Source: Diplonema papillatum
Taxonomy: Eukaryota; Euglenozoa; Diplonemea; Diplonemida; Diplonemidae
Reading direction: 5' to 3'
Assembly (NCBI GenBank): GCA_030068145.1
Contig: JAPJBO010000069.1
Location: 372,001-436,000, forward strand
Length of the DNA: 64,000 nucleotides
Notes under the pieces: generated by a model
Told to the model about the DNA's origin: nothing
Seen by the model: the letters and a program-made list of their open reading frames with translations, nothing else
The model's database searches: none
Position numbers and translations under genes: made by a program
Shown: one piece after another, positions 51,206-61,715 of the stretch
Layout: every line of letters starts with the position of its first letter
Position numbering within the stretch: the stretch's first letter is position 1

Positions 51206-54200
51206 TCAGATCTTCATCGAGAAGGTGCCTGCCTTCAAGGAAAGCTCGTCTGCGGTGACCATTGTCATGAGCAGCGCTACGAGCTGCTGCTGCGTCTTCG
51301 CGTACTCTGGCATGAAGAGCCTGATCTTGTTTTCGATGAAAGGCGCGTCAGCGGGGCCGAAGTTCGTCAAGATGCTGCGAACGAACTCTTTCGTCATCTC
51401 GTTCCGCTCGTGATCCTCGGCAGCCATGATTTCAGCGCCGCACTCCTTGTCACCCTGTCGTTGAGGATATCGTTTCAAACTTGGCGGGAGTGGGGTAGAA
51501 GGAAAAAAAAACAGTGACGAGTGAAGGGTGCTGGAATTGTGAATAGGCGCCGCTCAAAAGTACGTGCGAGACAACGGGGCAAGATCGAGCAAAGTTTCGT
51601 AGCTGTTCAGCATCTTAGAGTGGGTGCAAGATTAGAACAGCCTGAGAGTATGTGTGCCCAAGTCAAAGAAGGTACGCGACCGAATCTATCTAAACGAAAG
51701 GGGGCGCGAGACTCGAGCCATCTATAGTATCTGTTCCGCATCAGTAGGTGCAAGAATAGAACAGCCTGAGGTATGTATGCCCAAGTCAAAGTGGGTACGC
51801 GACCGAAATCTATCTGGACAAAAAGAGGCGCGAGACTGGTGCCATCTATAGTATCTGTTCCGCATCAGTAGGTGCAAGAATAGAACAGCCTGAGGTATGT
51901 ATGCCCAAGTCAAAGTGGGTACGCGACCGAAATCTATCTAAAAACAAGGAGGCGCGAGACTGGTGCCATCTATAGTATCCGTTCCGCATCAGTAGGTGCA
52001 AGAATAGAATAGCCTGAGGGTAAGTCAAAGTGGGTACGCGACCACAACTTACTTATCAAACGAAAGGAGGCGCGAGACTGGAACCATCAAATGTATCTGT
52101 TCAGCATCGAGGTTGATCAAGTTACACGATCTAGGTATTACGTGCAAAGGGTGCGAGAGCAAAAATGAGAATTACTGCATTGCAAACAGAGGAACCTCTC
52201 CATCGCATTAGCGGAACTCACCTGCGTTGGTAAGCTTCATGTAGCACGCCCCCACAACTACTACGATTTAGGACACACAACGCGTTGGTACAAAGAAACA
52301 CACCTCCGTGGCCACAGCAACGCCCTGGCGCGCCTTGTACGCGACGCACTTGTACACCGCGCCTTCCAGGGAGACCATGGAGGACGACGTCCAGTGCGCC
52401 ATTTTCTGCGTGACCAGCGGAGCCGCCAAACCGCACTTGTCGGCGAGCTGTTCGGTGGTCAGCCCGCCGGTCTCGGTGGACTGCGCCTCCGCCAAGTGCA
52501 GGAGCAGGGTCGCGTGGTGTAGGGTGGATGTGATGTCGACGGTTTCCCGCTCGGTGCCCGCGGCGTTCGAGAACACCGAGATGGACAGCGACACGGTGCC
52601 GACGCCCGGCTGCCACTGCAGCTTCCTGGGCTGCCGGCGCTGAGCGTACTGCTGCTCGTAGGCGGTTTGCATGGCGGCGACGATGGGGTGGGCGACGAAT
52701 CCTTCGAGGGTCGGCAGCTTCGGCCAGTACAGCTTGCTTTGGATCAGCGCGGTCATCTTCTCCGACGCGGATCGCGTGAACGGCGTGCTGGCGGCTGCCG
52801 GTTGGTCCGACTGCGACTTGTGGACGACCTGGCAGAACCGCTTCGAGTCGGCGACGTCCTTGATCATCACTTCGCAGTTCTGCAGCGACGACTCACCGAA
52901 CCGCACCTTCAGCAGCTCCAGCGCTGTGATCTCTGAGTCCGTGTCGAAGCCCGTGCGCGCCACCAACTTCTCCGCGAGCACGCTCCTATACAGCGCGAGG
53001 ACGTTGTCGCGCGATCCGAAAGTGTTCACCAGCCTCTTCAGCACATCGAGCCGCCGGATGTGCTGCTGCTGGCCTTTCCCGTTCTCGAGGATGTCTTCTT
53101 CTTCGACGTCGTAGAGCTCGGACCTCCTCACGTGCAGCTCCGGGTGCAAAATACTCGCCAGCTGCGAGCTGCTGTCGTCGATGAGCCCGAGGACGAACAG
53201 CGTCGTCCCGTCCTTGCGCTGCCGGAGGTAGTTCTGAATCGTTCCTGCGTTGGATTGAGGTGCGACATTCTGTTTTGCGACAACCGGCAACTGCTTTCTC
53301 AGAGAGCACACCCTGCTACAGCTAAAAAGGAACGGTGGCAGGCGGTTTGACCTGAACGCGTACAGGTCGATCAAGTGAAGAGCCAACTTGTTTTGATTAG
53401 CTAGCAGCTCGTGGCCACAAACTGGACTTTTGGCTGAAGTATGCAACTTGGGACTTTCGCTCGGTACAACATAATGTTACGAACACGGTACGTCTTTTTC
53501 ATTTTTGAGCAATCCGCGAGAATGGTAGTGTAAAAAAACCCGCCCGAATGAGCGTAGGATGCACCCCCACGCACGAACTTACGCGCCCAACATATCAGAA
53601 ACTGTCATCCTCGCGCATACCGGTGATGGCGTCGACGGCTTTGTGCTGGCCTGGGAACAAGAGGTCGACGGCCTTCATCGCGTCGATGTAGACCTGGATG
53701 ATGATCTCAGTCTTCGCGCCGGCGTGCAGCAAACGGCGGGAGAGCTGCTGGCGCGCCGAGGCGACGAGGAAGGCGTACAGCTCCGGAATGTCGACCAAGC
53801 ACTGCTTCAGGTCGAGCAGCGCCGGGCGGCTGTCTGGGTACTCGACGAGAATGTCGAAGAACTCGGACGCGCGCAGCTTGCCGAAGCGCAGGTGCGTCGT
53901 GTGCTCCATCTGCTCCCTGAGCTTCTGCCGCTCCTCCGCGGTGACCCAGCGCCACGTAGCGTTGGTTTCCGCCGCCAGCGAGAGCAGCCCAGACAGCTTG
54001 TGCTCGTCTAAAACGTGCTTGACCTCCTCGAGCCCGGCAGTCAAGGCTTCTTCGAAGATCTGCACGGACAGACCGAGCAGAAACGGCTGCTGGTAGAGCC
54101 CGACGTTTTGCATCGCGGAAGCGACGGATTCGGCGCGAGCCGCGCAAGAAGCGTCGCTGCAGGAGCGCAGGAGGTCTTTCAGGCCTTTTTGCACGAGTTT

Positions 54201-54569
54201 GCCCTTCATGTCGTCCGTGCCGCTGGAGTACAGGAACATCGCCGGCGTCTCCAACCGCAGCTTCTGCGCGGACGCGGCACCGAAGGTGGCCTCGAAGTGG
54301 CTCATGAAGCCGTCGATGGCGTGCAGCAAGGCTTCGATTTGGGCTTCGTCCTCGCGGCCGGACACAGCGGCCACCATCTGCCTGACGTGCTGCTTCCCGC
54401 ACTCGAGGATCCAGCCTTCTTTCGTCACGTCTTGCATCGTCAGGCGGGTGTGCGGGGGGAGGCGCGCTTGGCTCACCCCCGACGCCGCCCCGCACGCGTT
54501 CCTCGTCTCCCGCAGCCAAGCCTCGCTGACCGGCTCTTCCTTCTCATCGTACAAGTCGTAGACCAGCAT
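51206..54569 (-). CDS. ANAPC2: Anaphase-promoting complex subunit 2 (cullin-like scaffold)
   Basis: APC2 pairs with the RING subunit APC11 to form the catalytic core of the APC/C, the ubiquitin ligase that triggers anaphase and mitotic exit in the nucleus. Exons 53603-54569, 52304-53244 and 51206-51454 join in frame (GTTTCT and GTGTGT donors; CGCAG|G and ACAG|G acceptors), giving 718 residues against about 820 in humans. Evidence for identity: exon 1 end FFDILVEYPDSRPALLDLKQ and LSRRLLHAGAKTEIIIQVYI, running into MREDD and then TIQNYLRQRKDG across intron 1; exon 2 ALELLKVRFGESSLQNCEVM and IKDVADSKRF, the APC2 cullin-homology signature; exon 3 FVRSILTNFGPADAPFIENK through LSLKAGTFSMKI, the C-terminal winged helix. 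Intron 2 holds a 124-bp minisatellite. Confidence 0.92.
51600..52110 (+). repeat. 124-bp minisatellite in ANAPC2 intron 2
   Basis: TCAGTAGGTGCAAGAATAGA recurs at 51741, 51865 and 51989 (exact spacing 124 bp), with a diverged first unit near 51613 and a partial last unit near 52080. Each unit contains GCCCAAGTCAAAGTGGGTAC and GGCGCGAGACTGGTGCC. Confidence 0.92.
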
Positions 54570-54663
54570 CCGCCCCGGTTAGAGGTCCTATCCGTCGGCA
54601 GCCAGCCGCCCCCTTTGCTCTTCTGGATCGCTTTTTGTTTCCCACGCCGACCCCCGCCCCACC

Positions 54664-55427
54664 TCGTTTTTTAGCGTTATTTGTGGATTAGAAGGTCGGT
54701 ATTTTAAAGTCTCCGGTTGACCGTAGAGGCTTGGGTATGGAGGGGGGTTGAGAGGGTTGAGAAAAGTGAGAGGGATGCCGCTCGTTTCGGGTGATGTGTC
54801 ACTCGATGCGTCCTTTGCGCCTTTTCGTTACCGGCCGCCACGGAGTCCGATGATGGCACGAGTTCACACGCACAATCACAGTAAACGCTAGAAAAGCACC
54901 CGGCGTGCCCATTGTTTCAGAAACCCGGCAACGGCTGAAGAAAAAAGTGCACCACGCGAACGTTCACTCTAAACGCGGGCGCTCATTCACAACAGTGACA
55001 GTAAACAGAAAAGCAAAATTCGACCTAAACTACGAAGAACACGGCGTGACACATCCACCCACCCCTACCGATCTAGACGCTGCTCTAACTGCACAAACAA
55101 AAAACAAAAGCCCCGCACACACAAAAAATAGGGCACCGGGATCTTCCTGACGAGCACGCAACCCGGTGACCATAATCAAGAGTCGAAGATTAGCGTCGAA
55201 ACTTCCTGGCTTTTCACGCCGTAGCAGAACGACCACACCCTACCCAATCCCAAATACCCCCTAAACGCGTTAGGGGACTTCGCAAGGTTTCACAACGGAG
55301 TGACACATCACCCGAGACGAGCGACCATCTCTCATTTTTCGCAACCCCCTCCATACCCAAGCCTCTACGGTCAACCGGAGACTTTAGAATACCGGGCTTT
55401 CTAATCCACAAATAACGCTAAAAAACG
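54664..55427. mobile_element. Non-autonomous DNA transposon with long terminal inverted repeats
   Basis: The left end, CGTTTTTTAGCGTTATTTGT then GGATTAGAAGGTCGG, TTGACCGTAGAGGCTTGGGT and GGGTGATGTGTCACTC (54664-54805), is mirrored by the right end at 55295-55427 with about 90% identity. The total is about 764 bp with inverted ends near 135-140 bp. The interior has no transposase. The phrase TCTCCGGTTGACCGTAGAGG relates these ends to the first part of R1 (TCTCCGTGTGACCGTT), so R1 copies may be solo ends of the same superfamily. No clear target duplication is seen. The left end lies 95 bp upstream of the ANAPC2 start codon. Confidence 0.85.
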
Positions 55428-55812
55428 GGGAGTTCAAAAGACGGACCGCTTATCACAAGAAACAGTCTAAAAACAACAAAAAAACACCCACACGCACACG
55501 TACTGCCATTACCACAGACATACGATGCGCATACTAGCATACGATAACTTAAAGGAACCCTTTCGGCGATGGTCGTTTGGTTTGGAATGCAAAGAATCTG
55601 TGGCGATAATCTGCATCGCCGACGGCGCGGTTATCTCCTCGCACGTGATGTGTCATGTTTTCGCCTCTTTAGCTCGTCTTGATCGTCGCGCTCAGGCGCG
55701 CGTTTGGTGCTTCGCTTCTTCTTCGATTGCTCGTTCACTGTCGGCGCCTTACGGTGGGTTTGCCATTCTTCACATACCTGACATACGGTAGGTTCTCCTC
55801 AGTCAGCATAGT

Positions 55813-56060
55813 CCATTCGGATTCATATCTTGTCAGATCCGACATAAGCCCATGCAGGTTGGTCCCGTTCAGATTCATATCTTGTCAGATCCGACATAAG
55901 CCCATGCAGGTTGTTCCTGTTCAGATTCATATCTTGTCAGATCCGACATAAGCCCATGCAGGTTGTTCCCGTTCAGATTCATATCTTGTCAGATCCGACA
56001 TAAGTCCATGCAGGTTGTTCCCGTTCAGATTCATATCTTGTCAGATCCGACACAAGCCTC
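55813..56060 (+). repeat. 52-bp tandem repeat, five units
   Basis: CAGATCCGACATAAGCCCAT recurs at 55834, 55886, 55938, 55990 and (as CAGATCCGACACAAGCC) 56042, an exact 52-bp period. Unit: TCAGATTCATATCTTGTCAG followed by ATCCGACATAAGCCCATGCA and GGTTGTTCCCGT. Very low divergence implies recent amplification. Confidence 0.95.
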
Positions 56061-56295
56061 ATGGGTTATTCGATGGTCGACGGCGCTCTGCTCGCAGTGA
56101 AACCCGCATTGGCATGCGTCTCGTTTGCAGCGCGCAACCCGGCAGAAGAGGGAGAACAAAACGATACATAGACTCTTGGGAATGGAGCGCGCGTGAACGG
56201 GAGGTTCGAGGGTTGTCGTTCGGCCGACTGGGCAAACACAAAAAAAAAGGAGACAAGGCCAAGAAGGGCATGGCCGTAAGAACTCGGAAAATAAA

Positions 56296-56690
56296 TACTC
56301 GAGGGACTGCCGCCGGACATTTACCTCCTTTGAGACTGGAATATCGTTGCGATAGTGGGGAGTCATCGGCATGCTGATGAGTACCTGCAACAAGTACTTC
56401 CTTTGAGACTTGGATACTGGCAGTCTCCTCAAGTATTTCCTACAAAACAATGTGCTTATACAAAAAAGAATACTCGGAGACGCCGCCCAGTGCTTACCCT
56501 CGGAGGCTAGAAAGGGAGAGAAGAACCAATACAACTACGAACGGGTCTTTTCTTTTGAACATAGACCCCCGCGGCACTTTGTTCCGGGTTTACCTGTGCT
56601 TCGTGCGTATTGCAGCACAGTTTGTCCTGTATGATTTGCAGCTGGCGACCTCCTCGAGTATTTTCTACAAAGCAGGTATTTGTTCAAAAA
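56296..56690 (+). repeat. R2 repeats, composite of two overlapping copies
   Basis: ATACTCGAGGGACTGCCGCC, TTTACCTCCTTTGAGACTGG, GCAGTCTCCTCAAGTATTTC and TGCTTATACAAAAAAGAATA form a first, internally deleted copy. A second follows at once (ATACTCGGAGACGCC, CCAATACAACTACGAACGGG, CTACAAAGCAGGTATTTG). It ends in an A-rich tail (56690-56725). Confidence 0.7.
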
Positions 56691-56794
56691 AAAAGAAAAC
56701 GTCAAATAAAATAAAATAAAACAAAGAGGTGACGTCGTCTTGTTGCTAGGCGTGCGAAGGTTGACCGGCTTCCCTTCTCCGCCCCAGTTCGGGT

Positions 56795-57430
56795 GCGGAA
56801 ATCCTGATCAGCCCTCGTTGCTTTAGCCTTCACAATGCCTTGTGGGGCAACCCCGGTGGCGGGTTTCCAAAGCATGTTCAGTTCCTTTCAGAGTGCAACT
56901 TCGCTTAAGACTCCGGGCCTGTAGAGTCTTCGGGACTTGACTTTCGGCAAATGGTTTTTAGACTGAATTTGTTTGCCATGCGCCTGGTGCACCGTTAGCG
57001 TGGGTTCAAAAACCTCTAGAAAGACCAACTCCTTAGCACCCTTGCAGCCACTGCCCTGGTAAACAACAAAGAAAAGTAGGAGAAGAAATGACCGAAAGAA
57101 AAGGTACATCAAAGAAAAGCCGCGAGAAGAAGAAAAACAGGAACAACCAGTCTAAAAAAAAGGGGGATGAGAGGGAGATCAGCAGCTAGTTTTCTTTGTC
57201 TTTTCTCTTGACCGGGGCGAAAAGGTTGTCGGAGGGGGAAAGCTTAGTTTAGTCTCTGGGCTGAATATTGCCTCTCATGTATGTTTGATGCTTGCATCAA
57301 GTCTTCTTCGCGGGAATGCAGAATTGTGTGGGGGGGGGGGGGGGGATCTTTGAGGGGGAGAAACGGGGGGTAGGTATAGGTATATGGTTAGGCTTTGGCC
57401 TCACATCTGCTAAGTCAGGCGGCCTTCTAG
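56795..57430. other. Spacer with R3 and R1 fragments and a G run
   Basis: CCTGATCAGCCCTCGTTGC and ACAATGCCTTGTGGGGCAAC (56805-56860) resemble R3. GTGCAACTTCGCTTAAGACT with CCTGTAGAGTCTTCGGGACT (56890-56940) resembles R1. A 16-base G run lies at 57330-57345. No gene is supported. Confidence 0.45.
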
Positions 57431-58510
57431 AAATGGCATAGCCGTGGGTCCCAATCGGACCAGAAAGACTCCCGATCGGAACGTGGATGGTCTTTGACCA
57501 GACACGAAAGTAGCGAGTGTTCGCCTCCCAACCGTACGTTGAGACGCGCGCGCAGCTGATGAAGTAGCAGAGGCTGCGGCTGGGGGGGTGTGGACAAACG
57601 TATCGCTTTTTCGATCATCGCTATGACTAGGACCCTGTCTGAGCTTCATGTAGCTCCCTCGCCCTTCCATGTTCTTTGATCGGGCGTATTTGTCGTTGAG
57701 CAAATCCTCATTGCAAAGGAAAAATGGAGCTCTTAGCCCGGAGATAAGGGGGTAAACTGATTATCACCTCCAAGCTGCGCACACGCGTACAAAAAGATAC
57801 TTCCCTTTGCATAGCTTTTTCTAGCCTGTTCCTTGTAGTAAGCGGTCGGTTTTTTGAAGTCTCCGTTTGACTTGTGAGGCGAGGGGGAAGGGGGGGTTGT
57901 ATTTTAGTCTTTTGTGCTTCCGGCGAAAGCAGCTCAAGCAGTTGCCTTTGAGGCACTGTTTTATTTTTTGCCTCTGATTGCGCCTGATACGCTTCTCCCC
58001 GCACCCGTCCGCTTCGTTCGCTGATGTGGGATGCAAGTCGATGATGCAAAACAAACGTAGAAAAGCCAAACAATGATTCTCGTGTGCCTGTCATGAACGC
58101 GTGACGCGTCAGCACACACTGGACTTGAACAGGGGCAAGCGAGGGGTGACGTACAGGGGAATAGGGTGTTCTCGACAGGAAGTTTTGCGGTGAAAAATCT
58201 CAATCCCATACCGCGAAACCGTGAAGAAGTCGGAACCACCCTAGCCCCCTGAGTGAAATACCGTATTTCTAATTTTAAAAAAAAAACCCCACAAAGTGCC
58301 GTAATTGGATTGGTGTTGAACCGAACCGGGTGGGTGTTCCCCGGTTTTCCCCGGTGATCATTTTCTTGTTGCGTTAGTGGTATGGTCCTTTGACAGAGTG
58401 AGCCGATGCCTCTCATCTCACCTTTAAAACACGGCTCCGTCACGCATGCTCTCGACAGACGCTAGCGTCCGACGTTTCGCGTTTATGCAGTATGCAGCGA
58501 GCCCAGGGCC
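57431..58510. other. Spacer, no gene seen; R1-type end with an empty MITE site
   Basis: TTCCTTGTAGTAAGCGGTCG followed by GTTTTTTGAAGTCTCCG (57823-57865) is the complement of the sequence flanking MITE copy B, without the MITE. Nothing else is recognised. Confidence 0.45.
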
Positions 58511-58512
58511 TA

Positions 58513-58632
58513 GGGGGGGGGGGGGGGGGGGGGGGGGCCGGCTGGGCTGGCTGCATACGTGCATACGTATGCGTATGCGTATGCAGATTTTAAAATATGC
58601 ATACGCATACGGCTGCATACATATGCATATGT
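58513..58632. repeat. 25-base G run and TGCATACG palindromic repeats
   Basis: G run at 58513-58537, then CATACGTGCATACGTATGCG, TATGCGTATGCAG and GCATACGCATACGGCTGCAT. The words GCATACG and CGTATGC are complementary, so the block can form a hairpin. The same words recur at 59215-59350. Confidence 0.8.
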
Positions 58633-58704
58633 GGGGCTGTGTGAGGCCAGCCCGGCCTTCTGGCTGCTGCATGACGGGCCTATGAGTGAACACGGTGGTG
58701 GCCA

Positions 58705-58820
58705 GAGCCCCAGAAACTGGAGTTAAAGCTGGAGCTGAAAAGCGGGTATCACACGCTTTTTAGGTGTGGCTCGCGCCCTATTTGACTGCAGTTTCTGAGG
58801 CTGGACCTCACCGTGTAACA
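58705..58820. repeat. Short palindromic interspersed element, copy 2
   Basis: CCCAGAAACTGGAGTTAAAG, GCGGGTATCACACGC with TTTTTAGGTGTGGCTCGCG, and TGAGGCTGGACCTCACCGTG follow the same order as the element at 5114-5222. Confidence 0.6.
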
Positions 58821-59214
58821 ATGCAATGTACTGGCAAGTGTTAGACTACGAGGTAGAAAGCAGGTCGATGAGGATGCGTGCCACGGTCAATGTCTGCCTC
58901 GCTTTTCCCCGACGACGTCGAACGCCAGCTCGAAGAACTGAACGAGCATGCGTCATGGCGCACGACAGGCTGGCGGAAATGGCCCGCACCACGTGGGCGG
59001 GCCTTTCCGCCAGCCCAGATCCTGAGACAACCAGCTTCGGTTGCCTCATCGGAGCGCGGCTTGTCGGCATACGGGTGTGAACACACTTGTCCGGTACCCC
59101 GGGTTGCGGCGGACATAGGTTCCGTCGACACTCACGAAACTCTGCTTTTAAGTATCCTTTTCGACTTCCCCTTCGTTCTGGACGAAGGAGGTGCATTGCT
59201 AGAGAAGTCACAGC

Positions 59215-59350
59215 CATATGCATAGCCGTATGCATACGTATGCATACGTATGCATAGCCGTATGCATACGTATGCATACGTATGCATAGCCGTATGCAGC
59301 GCCGTATGCGTATGCAGGTTTGGGTGCATACGCGTATGCAGCCGTATGCA
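59215..59350 (+). repeat. TATGCATACG / TATGCATAGCCG tandem repeat
   Basis: Imperfect 10-12-bp units, TATGCATACG and TATGCATAGCCG, largely self-complementary through TGCATACGTATGCA. It is related to 58565-58632. Confidence 0.9.
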
Positions 59351-59394
59351 GCCACCATAGCCCTAGGCATACTGTGCATACGAGTCGTTTTCTC

Positions 59395-59540
59395 GTCTAA
59401 ACTCGTACTTTTTTTCGGTTTTCGGAGCAAATTCTCGCCAAACGACTCGTATTCTCGTGCCAAACTCGTCTAAACTCGTATCATTCTCGTCAAAACTCGT
59501 CTAAACTCGTCTAAACTCGTAGTGACGAGTTTAGACGAGT
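59395..59540. repeat. CTCGTCTAAACTCGTA repeat cluster
   Basis: Several copies of CTCGTCTAAACTCGTA and its complement TACGAGTTTAGACGAG, meeting as an inverted pair at 59511-59540. The same motif with its complement recurs at 60403-60480, where it extends into GAGAATACGACTCGTA words. Confidence 0.85.
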
Positions 59541-59839
59541 ACAGGCTATTTTCACTGTGAAACACGGTATTTGGCCTTCTGTGCTACTTTCCTTCACCAC
59601 AAGACCGGTATCCTGCGACCCGCTGTTCCTCAAATCCTTCAGCTCCTGTATTCCAAGAATTCCTGCTCCCGAACTGTCGCTTTTCAGCCTACAGTTTTCA
59701 GCACTACGGTTGGATAATTTGAGGATGACCAGCCGCACGAAGAAGTGCGTAGTTTTGTTGCTGAAGACCAAGAAGGTTCGCAACAGCATCGGCAAGATAG
59801 GCAAGACGGGGGTCCGGTACACTTGAATGTCTCCCAACC

Positions 59840-60330
59840 AGCAAAGTACCCCATCACGACTTCAGGTCAAGCATATGGAGGCGGTGCCGCGACGACCACG
59901 TGCTGTGCACCTCGTTGAGAAGGGAGCGATTCTCAGCAGGATACTTGGTGCTCGCCGTGACTTCTTTGCACCAGCAGGGAAATGCTAACGAGGGTTTAGC
60001 ACGAGACGGATGAGCCACATGATTGGTCCCATGATTGGTCATAGCCCATAAGCAAGCACGCTCGGCCACCATGTTTCCCCAGTCACCCACGTATGTTCCG
60101 TCGATCAGGGACGTCAGGCCCAGAGAGTTTCAAGCCTCGCGAGTTCTTGACTAACGAACTGCACCAACAAGCGTGAAGGTCAGAATGTTGAAGTTGCTCA
60201 TTGATGTTGGCAGCATCGACATCAATTTTATCACGGTGAAACGCTTCTGCAACTGCCGTCACTTCCTCTTTGGTCGCGTTGCGTCTTTTATGGACCAGAA
60301 CCAGCCCAGGAAAGGTTTTCCTCCGGACAC
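59840..60330 (-). pseudogene. Decayed coding sequence, possibly a transposase
   Basis: Successive minus-strand frames look protein-like but need frame changes to connect. They are ATKEEVTAVAEAFHRDKIDV (about 60210-60270), then LVQFVSQELARLETLWA, then SLIDGTYVGDWGNMVAERAC running into HPSRAKPSLAFPCWCKEVTA (59860-60110). The IDGTYVGDW phrase resembles the first catalytic strand of some DDE transposases, and another DGTYV phrase lies near 59125. This is weak evidence. The alternative is an old host gene fragment. Confidence 0.3.
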
Positions 60331-60402
60331 AACATTTCTTTGCACCAAAGAATATGTCCCAAAAATGACGTTGTGGCCAAAATACCCCCCTTCTTCCAAA
60401 AA

Positions 60403-60480
60403 TTCTCGTCTAAACTCGTATGACGAGTTTAGACGAGAATCTGATACGAGAATACGACTCGTACACGAGAATACGACTCG
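60403..60480. repeat. CTCGTCTAAACTCGTA inverted cluster, second site
   Basis: CTCGTCTAAACTCGTATGAC meets GACGAGTTTAGACGAGAATC as a near-perfect inverted repeat, followed by GATACGAGAATACGACTCGT units. It shares the motif with 59395-59540. Confidence 0.85.
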
Positions 60481-60850
60481 TATGCACTGTATGCGGACCC
60501 CCCCCCCTCCCCCAATCCGTTTTCTTCATCCGACGGGTGTGAGTATGGCGCGCTGCTTTCAGAAGACTGCTTATCGCTCTTTGAATGGGAATGCGGCAAC
60601 ATGGTTTCTTCGAATCGCATGCCCTCATCATTTTCCAACACCAAAAAAGGTCTCATTGACACCAGCAACTGAGAACAGGGTTGCAACTTCGGGCAACGAG
60701 CGCGGTGCCCATATTGTGTGAAGCTTGTCGGCACTATCCCTGCTTTCTTCCTTCGACGGCTGCTTGCCGTCGATCGGTTTTCAATCCAAACAAACACATT
60801 TTTTTTTTTGGGGGGGGAAGGGGCAAGAATTTTTAGAAATACGGTCCAAT

Positions 60851-60888
<38 letters not shown>

Positions 60889-61382
60889 GGGCTGGCGACG
60901 GGGTAATATCCTTTGTACACGTGTTAGTACTCGTCGGAATACTAAATCTTGAAAAAGAAACCAAATAAAACCCAGACAGCAGCTGGATCCGGGGGCTACG
61001 TATATAGGCACCGTCTGGTACAAACACGTTCGTACATCTTGAGTTTACGGGGTTTTTTCTGGCTTTCGTTTGCTCCCCTGACTGAGCCCCGGTACCCCTT
61101 TAAACAGCCAGCTAGACCTGCCAGAACCTGAAAACCTCCTTCAGGTTTCGTGGCTGTGTCGGAAAATACATTCCGAGGACGGTTTTGAACGCTTTTGAAT
61201 CCGTTGAGCTCAAGGACAGTCTGGGGCCCTGGAATGGAATAGTAAACGAATTGCATCTCTTCCTTTGGCAATCGGTCAGGGCCAAAACCCCTGGAAGATT
61301 TTACAGGGCCCGGGCCCCGGGTTGCAGGTAACCTCTGCCCCTCCCCCCCAGCCCTCCCCACCTCCCCCATCCCACGACAACA
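60481..61382. other. Spacer with a long T run, no gene seen
   Basis: A run of about 35 T lies at 60852-60886. No coding region or known repeat is recognised. A CCCC-rich stretch lies at 61338-61372. Confidence 0.45.
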
Positions 61383-61715
61383 CACGGTGCACTAGTAAGG
61401 CCATGCACTAGTCATTTACTGTAAAAAATCTGACTAGTAATATTGACTAGTACCACCAGGCATTCTTACTTGTGCACTAGTCATTTTTCTAGAGAATGAG
61501 TGCACTTTTCTGGAAAATGAAAAGAGCCCAATCATGCACAAGTCACCATGTCATTTGCTAGTCATTTTACTAGTACGAATCTTACTCGTGATTTGACCAC
61601 TAGTAAGAATGACTAGTAAGAACTCACTAGCAAATGACAAATCACAAGTAAGGTATCTTCACTAGTAGTATTGCCAGTAAGTACACTGGGTTTCCAATGA
61701 CTAGTGCACAGGTCG
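61383..61715. repeat. ACTAGT-rich palindromic cluster
   Basis: About a dozen ACTAGT or close variants, often within GACTAGTAAGAA or GCACTAGTCATT. TGTCATTTGCTAGTCA (61550) pairs with TCACTAGCAAATGACA (61626), so the whole block can fold back. Local A+T is high. Confidence 0.8.

Noticed and set aside
55813..56060. 52-bp array considered as a CRISPR array
   Set aside because: The whole 52-bp period is conserved, with no variable spacer.
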